Source: an uncultured Prevotella sp.
GTDB lineage: Bacteria > Bacteroidota > Bacteroidia > Bacteroidales > Bacteroidaceae
NCBI GenBank assembly: GCA_900768785.1
Contig: CAAGEG010000004.1
Coordinates: 1-13,055, forward strand
Direction: 5' to 3'
Length of the DNA: 13,055 nucleotides
Shown here piece by piece: positions 5,152-10,895 of this stretch (position 1 is the first letter of the stretch; every line of letters begins with the position of its first letter). The notes under the pieces are model-generated. The model saw only the letters and a program-made list of their open reading frames with translations, ran no database searches and was not told where the DNA came from. The position numbers and the translations under genes were made by a program.

Positions 5152-5646
5152 ATGGATAAACAAACTTTCACATCGGTTTTTATTACACTTCGGGAAAAGC
5201 TCAAAGCCGTTTCTCGTCGCTATATAGAAAATGATGAGGAAGTTGACGATGCTCTCCAAGATGCTTTCATCCGCCTCTGGGAAAAAACGGAGAAAATTGA
5301 AAACAAGCAGCAAGCTGAAGGAACATTGGTTACAACTGTCAAAAATATCTGCATTGACAATTTTCGCCGCTCCGCAAATCACAAAATGGAGAAAATAGAC
5401 AACATTCCGGATTTTCCCGACGATGAAGACAATGCCGCAGACACGCTCTCCGATGTAACAGATATTATTGAACATAGTCTCACAGAACAACAAAGAGAAA
5501 TCCTCTACCAACGTGACCGCGACGGCTGGGAATTTGACGAAATCGCAAAATATCACCACACAACGGAAGCAAATATCAGAGTAATACTTAGCCGTACTCG
5601 CAAAAAAGTACGCGAAATATATAATAATTATGGAACAATTAGATAA
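5152..5646 (+). CDS. ECF-type RNA polymerase sigma factor
   Basis: The 164-residue protein is a short sigma-70 of the ECF class. Region 2 covers about residues 1-75, with DEEVDDALQDAFIRLWEK at about 27-44 (the core-binding and -10 recognition helices) and VTTVKNICIDNFRR near 59-73. An acidic linker (DNIPDFPDDEDNAAD) follows. Region 4 lies at about 108-160, with LTEQQREILYQRD and the HTH EFDEIAKYHHTTEANIRVILSRTRKKVREIY reading the -35. It directs polymerase to a small regulon, probably including its own operon. The next gene overlaps its end by 17 bases, so the two are translated together, as is usual for sigma/anti-sigma pairs. The N-terminus fits the family length. Confidence 0.9.
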   Translation: MDKQTFTSVFITLREKLKAVSRRYIENDEEVDDALQDAFIRLWEKTEKIENKQQAEGTLVTTVKNICIDNFRRSANHKMEKIDNIPDFPDDEDNAADTLSDVTDIIEHSLTEQQREILYQRDRDGWEFDEIAKYHHTTEANIRVILSRTRKKVREIYNNYGTIR

Positions 5647-6097
5647 CAACACCATCAGACAAATAGAACTTCTCGCAGAAAAATACTTCCGAGGAGAAAC
5701 TTCTACGGAGGAGGAAAAAATCCTGCGTGAGGTGCTTGTGAACACAAACTGTTCTACCACGATTATAGATGAAACTCGTGCCGTAATGGGGCTTTTCGCT
5801 GCACAAAGAATAGCCAAACGCAAAGTGCGGAAAAAAGTTTTCCCTTTCCGCAGAATCCTCGCTTATGCCGCAGCACTGGCACTGATAGCAACCGTGGCTA
5901 CAACATTCTTCATCTACAATTCTGCTGAAGAACCCGTAAACATTGCTTGGGTAGGCGGCGAAGTGAGTACGGATGAGCAGGTGGCACTTGCTCTCCTGCA
6001 AGAACAGTTCTCCGATGTGGCGGAAGCCGGAGAAAACGTGAAAGCCTCTATTGCGGAAAGCCTGACAGATTTTAATGATGCACTTAATACCAAATGA
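5630..6097 (+). CDS. Single-span membrane protein, putative anti-sigma partner
   Basis: The 155-residue product has a cytoplasmic N-terminal part (1-75) with acidic helices (IELLAEKYFRGETSTEEEK) and a strongly basic stretch (KRKVRKKVFPFRR). One membrane span follows at about 76-96 and then a periplasmic C-terminal domain (97-155), acidic and helical. This is the topology of an anti-sigma factor. The position, overlapping the sigma gene by 17 bases, also fits. It has no visible zinc-binding His/Cys motif and is far shorter than FecR-type proteins with a DUF4974 domain, so it belongs to another type. Assignment as the negative regulator rests on context and topology. The next gene starts one base after its stop. 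Confidence 0.65.
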   Translation: MEQLDNNTIRQIELLAEKYFRGETSTEEEKILREVLVNTNCSTTIIDETRAVMGLFAAQRIAKRKVRKKVFPFRRILAYAAALALIATVATTFFIYNSAEEPVNIAWVGGEVSTDEQVALALLQEQFSDVAEAGENVKASIAESLTDFNDALNTK

Positions 6098-6098
6098 T

Positions 6099-6539
6099 AT
6101 GAAAAATTTACTCATATTTATAATAACTGTGTCAGCCGGCATTATGGCAGCACATGCACAGACCGGACTGAACATTGAAAAAGTGTTTGGCGGAAGATAT
6201 CACGACAACCCGGCAGCGGCTGAAAGTATGATTCAAGGGAATGATGACCTTGACGAGCAAGGCATTTACCTCATCCGTACACTGCGTATTACAGGACAAC
6301 CGGAAGAAGCAAACTTTATTGAGCCCCTCGTTGTGGCAGACGGTGCTAAAGCTGTGGAAAAAACCGTTTCTTATAAAAAAGGTATGCTTTACCTCGGCAT
6401 CTATTCTCTCCAACCGGCACATAAACGAAACAGACACATTATTTATCTCAACCAAAAGCCTACAGGCGGAGACAAAATAAACCTGATTTATATAGAAGGT
6501 TCAATAACTAAAGAAAAAATATCAACAATGATAAAATAA
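6099..6539 (+). CDS. Small secreted protein of the sigma operon, possibly DUF6108-like
   Basis: I start at the ATG at 6099, which gives a clean signal peptide (MKNLLIFIITVSAGIMAAHA, then QTG). An ATG at 6075 would add eight residues before it and overlap the upstream gene. The mature 126-residue protein carries FGGRYHDNPAAAESMIQG near its start, a central helix/strand segment (AKAVEKTVSYKKGMLYLGIYSL) and HIIYLNQKPTGGDKINLIYIEG near its end. It matches my memory of a Bacteroidales family found in this operon setting (possibly DUF6108), but I cannot confirm the number. Acts in the periplasm or outer envelope; function unknown. Gaps to neighbours are 1 and 7 bases. Confidence 0.7.
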   Translation: MKNLLIFIITVSAGIMAAHAQTGLNIEKVFGGRYHDNPAAAESMIQGNDDLDEQGIYLIRTLRITGQPEEANFIEPLVVADGAKAVEKTVSYKKGMLYLGIYSLQPAHKRNRHIIYLNQKPTGGDKINLIYIEGSITKEKISTMIK

Positions 6540-6546
6540 ACGCAAT

Positions 6547-7419
6547 ATGAATTGTAAAATATTTATTACGGCTGCTTTTATTGCCATTGCCGCAACAGCT
6601 ACCGCAGATGATAACGTTGTAAGTACAGATACCGTAAAGGTAATTAACAATGCTAACCAAATAACCATCCAGCGTACTCCTGCCGGCTCAAGCATAATCA
6701 CCATTAACGGCACTAAGGAGAAAAAAGATTACATCTACGAGTATCAACTCACTCAGTCTGACACCACTCAAGTGAACGAACTGAACATCATCACTAATTT
6801 TCCGTTTTCCACCACAAACAGAAAGCGTGAAAAAATAGAATACGATGTGGCTAAAAACATTTTCTTCGGCATCACAGCTCCCGTTTCCGGAAATGACGCC
6901 CTTTCCACATCTATTGAATTAGGAATCGGACAACTCGGAGGCATCACCTACTCTCCAACTTGCCAAGGATTTTCAATCAGCACAGGTGTAGGGTTCGGAT
7001 TCAAGCAATTCTCCGTTAAAAGTAGCCACTTGCTTGCATCAGGTAGTGACAGAGTTCTCCGCGTAGTTCCGGCAACCGAGGAGCAAAAGGATTGCAGTTC
7101 ACGCATACAGTCTTTTTACCTCCAGATTCCCGTACTGTTCACACAAAAAATCTATCGTTCATTTGCTATATCAGTGGGAGCAATAGCGAATTTCAACACA
7201 TACACCATAGCAAGCAGCAAATATCACAACGGTAATAAATATCAGGAAGAAACATATAAGGGTCTTCACCAACGTCCGGTTACTATAGATTTAGCAGCAG
7301 CTATCGGCTTCACATCTTCAGTTGCAGCATACGTAAAATATACTCCTATGGAAATGTTCCAAAACGGATATGGCCCAAAAGTAAAAAATATCTCCGCCGG
7401 CATTACTCTCAATTTCTAA
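6547..7419 (+). CDS. Outer-membrane beta-barrel protein, first of two tandem relatives
   Basis: The 290-residue product begins with a signal peptide (about 1-20, MNCKIFITAAFIAIAATATA). Residues about 27-75 form a short N-terminal domain with VINNANQITIQRTPAGSS and ITINGTKEKKDYIYEY. Alternating strands of a small barrel follow from about 100 (FFGITAPVSG, SISTGVGFGFKQF, FAISVGAIANFNTY, VAAYVKYTP), ending ISAGITLNF with a terminal aromatic residue, as outer-membrane barrels do for BAM insertion. It shares plan and ending with the next gene. As the fourth gene of the sigma operon, it may be an envelope component whose amount the sigma factor controls. No substrate or ligand is evident. Confidence 0.75.
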   Translation: MNCKIFITAAFIAIAATATADDNVVSTDTVKVINNANQITIQRTPAGSSIITINGTKEKKDYIYEYQLTQSDTTQVNELNIITNFPFSTTNRKREKIEYDVAKNIFFGITAPVSGNDALSTSIELGIGQLGGITYSPTCQGFSISTGVGFGFKQFSVKSSHLLASGSDRVLRVVPATEEQKDCSSRIQSFYLQIPVLFTQKIYRSFAISVGAIANFNTYTIASSKYHNGNKYQEETYKGLHQRPVTIDLAAAIGFTSSVAAYVKYTPMEMFQNGYGPKVKNISAGITLNF

Positions 7420-7437
7420 TTAAAACGAACTACTTCA

Positions 7438-8319
7438 ATGAAACACATTTATATATTAGCGGCACTTTTAATCAGCACAGCCGCTTCAGCACAAGAAATT
7501 GCAAAAAACGACACAATTCTCACCGTTAAAAATCCAAAAAACATCGTAATCACGGAAGATAAAGCCGGAGTAAAAGTAGCCATAAAAGGAACGGACACAG
7601 ACTCCACTTTTATCTCCACATACGAAGAAAAATTCTCTGAGAATGCCACTATTACGTCACACCAAATGTTTGTTTCTCCATGGAGCAGAGACTGCGAAGG
7701 CACTTCCACTGCAATTTCAAACGGACTGATGTTCGGTTTTGTCACCGCACCGGGTATGCCGCAAGCAATGGATGTGGAAATGAGCAAATCCTTTGAAATA
7801 TCTTGGCTCAATATGGTTGCTGTTCGTTTCAGCGACAAAGCTCATAAAAATTTCCTCTCTATAGGTATGGGACTTGATTGGCGGAATTATCGTTCAACAA
7901 AGGGGACTCGTTTTATTTCAACCGACGATGGCGGCATTGCATTCGATGTTTACCCGGATGGTTGCCGACCAAAATATTCACGACTGAAGGTATTCTCATT
8001 AGGCTTTCCTATTATCTATAAATACAGCTTCCGCAATGACAGACACAATCGTTCTAAATTTGCCGTCTCAGCAGGTGCAATTCTCAACTACAACAGCCAT
8101 GCAAGCCTTTCATCATCTTGGGTAAACGCAGAAGGCAATGAAGTGAAAGAAAGCACAAATCATATTGGACATAATAAATTCACAGTGGATTTAATAGGTA
8201 TTATAAGCCTTAACTCAAATTTCGGCATTTATGCCAAATACAGTCCTATGGACGTCCTGCGTGACACAAAAGGACCGGGCTTCAAAACATTCTCTGCAGG
8301 ATTTATCTTTGCATACTAA
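7438..8319 (+). CDS. Outer-membrane beta-barrel protein, second of two tandem relatives
   Basis: The 293-residue product has a signal peptide (about 1-18, MKHIYILAALLISTAASA, then QE). Its N-terminal domain matches the preceding protein in pattern (NIVITEDKAGVKVAIKGTD and a following TYEEKF). The barrel ends FGIYAKYSPMDVLRDTKGPG then FSAGFIFAY. The equivalent ending upstream is YVKYTPMEMFQNGYGP then ISAGITLNF, so the two are homologues that have diverged strongly in the middle, consistent with old duplication and different partners or ligands. The terminal Tyr and immediate TAA show an intact end even though a MITE-tip-like sequence begins within the stop codon. An intrinsic terminator follows 40 bases later, closing the operon. 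Confidence 0.75.
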   Translation: MKHIYILAALLISTAASAQEIAKNDTILTVKNPKNIVITEDKAGVKVAIKGTDTDSTFISTYEEKFSENATITSHQMFVSPWSRDCEGTSTAISNGLMFGFVTAPGMPQAMDVEMSKSFEISWLNMVAVRFSDKAHKNFLSIGMGLDWRNYRSTKGTRFISTDDGGIAFDVYPDGCRPKYSRLKVFSLGFPIIYKYSFRNDRHNRSKFAVSAGAILNYNSHASLSSSWVNAEGNEVKESTNHIGHNKFTVDLIGIISLNSNFGIYAKYSPMDVLRDTKGPGFKTFSAGFIFAY

Positions 8320-8334
8320 GAGCCTGTTTCATAA
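8319..8334 (+). repeat. Solo copy of the MITE terminal repeat tip
   Basis: AGAGCCTGTTTCATAA is identical to the first 16 bases of the element at 1017 and is again preceded by TA (8317-8318). No matching inverted end is seen within the following 400 bases, so it is a remnant or an end used on its own. Confidence 0.6.
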
Positions 8335-8358
8335 CACAACTTCCAAAAAATTTTGTAC

Positions 8359-8398
8359 AATCCCTGTTTCACATACATGAGACAGGGATTATTTTTTT
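8359..8398 (+). terminator. Intrinsic terminator of the sigma operon
   Basis: Bases 8359-8370 pair with 8379-8390 in a 12-bp stem (one G-U pair) around the loop ACATACAT, followed by ATTTTTTT. It lies 40 bases past the last stop. Confidence 0.85.
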
Positions 8399-8448
8399 CT
8401 CTGCTTATTTCTCTTTTCTCGGCACTACACCAACTTTTACGAAAAAAA

Positions 8449-8480
8449 TTTGCGGAATTAAAAAAAGTAACGTAAATTTG
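8449..8480 (+). promoter_or_regulatory. Promoter of rho
   Basis: TTTG (8449-8452), 20 bases, TAAATTTG (8473-8480): a full consensus match. Transcription should start near 8487. No closer promoter was seen before the rho ATG. Confidence 0.75.
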
Positions 8481-8486
8481 CAGAGC

Positions 8487-8718
8487 AAAAGCAAGGAAAT
8501 TCTCTCTACTAAGGTTTTTCTCATACCTTGCAAAAAAGCAAAACAATAAACTCCGTTCAAGTTTTTAAGACTAAATATTCTATTAGCGGCAATAGTCGCA
8601 AATCAGTAAATAAGTCAAAAGAACAAAACTCATTCTGAAAATACATTTTTTATTATTAATTTCATTATTGCACTCGCATTAGGCTTTAACCTTAATGTGA
8701 CTATGCAGAAACGAAACT
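8487..8718 (+). promoter_or_regulatory. Long untranslated leader of rho (~230 bases)
   Basis: The distance from the predicted start to the ATG at 8719 is far longer than the 15-25-base leaders predicted elsewhere in this window. It contains an imperfect pairing GCAAGG (8491-8496) with CCTTGC (8526-8531) and little coding potential. In several bacteria rho controls itself by Rho-dependent termination within its leader; an equivalent role here is inference. Apart from the terminator at 8359-8398 and this promoter and leader, the 399-base gap before rho holds nothing I can identify. Confidence 0.5.
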
Positions 8719-10785
8719 ATGTACAATATCAATGAATTAGCCGCAATGGATGATGCAAATCTCCAAGCTGTGGCACAATCTATGGGCATAAAAAAATTTG
8801 ACCCTGCTAAAAGACAAGAAACTATCTATCAAATCCTTGACAAACAAGCAGAGGACCATGCTGCCGCTTCCACTTCTACTGCCAAAACAGAAAAAAAACA
8901 AAAAAAGGATAAGGAGGTGAAAAGCAAGGATGCCAATGCAGACAGTCAAAACAAAGACAAAAAACGTCCCGGAAGACCTAAAGCACAAAAAAATGATGAA
9001 AAGGCTTCCGAGAATGAAATAACAACCCCTTCTGCTCCCGAGCAAAAAAATGATGCCACTCCGGAAGAACAAACGCCGCAAGCAGAAGAAAAACCACAAC
9101 CTAAAAAACGTGGTCGCAAGCCTAAAGCTGAAAAAGATGAACAACCTGCCGCTGAACAACAGTCCGGCAGCGTAGAATCACAGTCTGCTGAAATAGACAC
9201 AAAAGATGATGCTAAACCTGTGCAGGAAACAATTGCCGCACCGGAAAATAAAGAAGTAAATAAAGAGGAATCGAAACAATCAGAGGAGCCGGCATCTGCC
9301 AAGCCTGAAGAACAAGAGGCTGCTCCTGCCGTTAATCCTAACCGCGACAGCGACTTCGGCTCATTCTTCCCACTCAGACACGGCGGAAAACAATTCGTTC
9401 CTCGCAATCAGCGTCAGCAAAACGGTAACAATCAGCAGCAGAACAACAATCAGCAGCGTCAGCAGCCACAACAGCAGCAGAACAATCTGCAAAACGCTCC
9501 ACAAAATCTGCCGCAAAATCAACAGCAAGAGCAAAATCAGCCGCAAGGTCCTATCACGCTTACGGAACCCGGAAGAACAATGCAAAATCAGCCACTCCCG
9601 GGACAAGGCAAAAAAAATAAAAAGAACCGTAACCAGCAGCAAGTTCAGCAGACTCAACAATACAATTTTGAAGACCTTATAGAAGCACAAGGCGTCCTGG
9701 AAGTGATGCCGGAAGGTTTTGGATTCCTCCGCTCCAGCGATTACAACTACCTCGGTTCACCGGACGATGTATATCTCACTCAGCCACAAATAAAAGCAAA
9801 CGGACTCAAAACCGGTGATGTGGTTCAATGCAGAATCCGTCCGCCATACGAAGGTGAAAAATATTTCCCGATGACAAGCATCATCAGTGTCAACGGTCGT
9901 TCACCGGAGTTTATACGCGACAGAGTGCCTTTTGAACACCTCACACCTCTTTTCCCTGATGAAAAATTTGACCTCTGCAGCGGCAAAAGTTGCAATATTT
10001 CCACTCGTGTTGTGGATATGTTTGCCCCTATCGGTAAAGGTCAACGCGGACTTATCGTGGCACCTCCTAAAACAGGTAAAACAATTTTGCTGAAAGATGT
10101 TGCAAACGCTATTGCAGAAAATCACCCGGAAACGTACATCATGATTCTCCTTATAGATGAACGTCCGGAAGAAGTAACAGATATGATGCGAAGTGTTAAT
10201 GCGGAAGTAATCGCTTCCACATTCGACGAACCGGCAGAAAGACACGTAAAAATTGCAAACATCGTTCTTGAAAAGGCAAAACGTATGGTGGAATGTGGAC
10301 ACGATGTGGTTATTCTTTTGGACTCTATCACTCGTCTTGCCCGTGCTTACAACACCGTATCTCCTGCTTCCGGCAAAATACTTTCCGGTGGTGTTGATGC
10401 AAACGCACTCCAGAAACCAAAACGTTTCTTTGGTGCTGCACGTAACATTGAAGGTGGCGGCTCACTCACCATTATTGCAACTGCCCTCACGGAAACAAGT
10501 TCAAAGATGGATGAAGTAATCTTTGAGGAATTCAAGGGAACAGGCAACATGGAATTGCAATTAGACCGCAAACTCTCCAATAAACGTATCTTCCCGGCTG
10601 TTGACATTATGGCTTCCAGCACACGTCGCGATGACCTTCTCTTGCCGGAGGTTACACTTAACAGAATGTGGATTCTCCGTCGTTTCCTTTCAGACCGCAA
10701 CTCCATTGAAGCTATGGAATTTATCCAAGACCGTATGGAACGCACCAAAGACAACGATGAACTGCTCCGCACTATGGGAGAATAA
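8719..10785 (+). CDS. rho: Transcription termination factor Rho with a long disordered insertion
   Basis: The 688-residue protein is the hexameric RNA helicase that ends transcripts. Residues 1-45 are the Rho_N helical domain (MYNINELAAMDDANLQAVA). Residues about 46-310 are disordered: a Lys/Glu/Ala-rich part with two AT-hook-like cores (KRPGRPK at 82-88, KRGRKPK at 130-136), then a Q/N-rich tract at about 230-276. The RNA-binding cold-shock-like domain begins near 315 (EAQGVLEVMPEGFGFLR). The motor holds Walker A APPKTGKT at 448-455, Walker B VVILLD at 530-535, the R-loop KGTGNME at 606-612 and STRRDDLL with the arginine finger near 636. E. coli Rho has 419 residues, so the excess is the insertion. 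For B. thetaiotaomicron Rho, such a region is reported to drive phase separation. Motifs are intact, so the protein should be active. Confidence 0.97.
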   Translation: MYNINELAAMDDANLQAVAQSMGIKKFDPAKRQETIYQILDKQAEDHAAASTSTAKTEKKQKKDKEVKSKDANADSQNKDKKRPGRPKAQKNDEKASENEITTPSAPEQKNDATPEEQTPQAEEKPQPKKRGRKPKAEKDEQPAAEQQSGSVESQSAEIDTKDDAKPVQETIAAPENKEVNKEESKQSEEPASAKPEEQEAAPAVNPNRDSDFGSFFPLRHGGKQFVPRNQRQQNGNNQQQNNNQQRQQPQQQQNNLQNAPQNLPQNQQQEQNQPQGPITLTEPGRTMQNQPLPGQGKKNKKNRNQQQVQQTQQYNFEDLIEAQGVLEVMPEGFGFLRSSDYNYLGSPDDVYLTQPQIKANGLKTGDVVQCRIRPPYEGEKYFPMTSIISVNGRSPEFIRDRVPFEHLTPLFPDEKFDLCSGKSCNISTRVVDMFAPIGKGQRGLIVAPPKTGKTILLKDVANAIAENHPETYIMILLIDERPEEVTDMMRSVNAEVIASTFDEPAERHVKIANIVLEKAKRMVECGHDVVILLDSITRLARAYNTVSPASGKILSGGVDANALQKPKRFFGAARNIEGGGSLTIIATALTETSSKMDEVIFEEFKGTGNMELQLDRKLSNKRIFPAVDIMASSTRRDDLLLPEVTLNRMWILRRFLSDRNSIEAMEFIQDRMERTKDNDELLRTMGE

Positions 10786-10804
10786 TCAAAACATATACAA
10801 ACTA

Positions 10805-10838
10805 CACCCCAAAAGTTTTTTGTCCAACTTTTGGGGTG
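10805..10838. repeat. 13-bp perfect hairpin, possible insertion sequence end remnant
   Basis: CACCCCAAAAGTT (10805-10817) pairs perfectly with AACTTTTGGGGTG (10826-10838) around an eight-base loop. No T-run follows on either strand, so it is not a standard terminator even though it lies 20 bases past the rho stop. Read on the minus strand, TGAGCTGCACCCCAAAAG resembles terminal repeats I remember from Bacteroidetes IS3-family elements; no transposase remains. Confidence 0.5.
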
Positions 10839-10895
10839 CAGCTCAAATGGATTCAGCCTTTTTTATTCCTTCAAAAAAAGTTTTATCGGTAATAA

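Noticed and set aside
5122..5823. 233-residue minus-strand frame opposite the sigma factor
   Set aside because: It is rich in Phe, Cys and Ser without domain pattern, and lies antisense to a clear sigma factor and its partner; it is a shadow frame.
6075..6098. Earlier start for the small secreted protein
   Set aside because: It would put eight non-hydrophobic residues before the signal peptide and overlap the upstream gene; the ATG at 6099 is cleaner.
8737..9690. Minus-strand frames opposite the N-terminal half of rho
   Set aside because: Low-complexity Leu/Phe/Ser strings produced by the Lys/Glu- and Gln-rich coding strand.
10805..10838. Intrinsic terminator of rho
   Set aside because: The stem is strong but no T-run follows within ten bases on either strand, so the standard mechanism does not apply.
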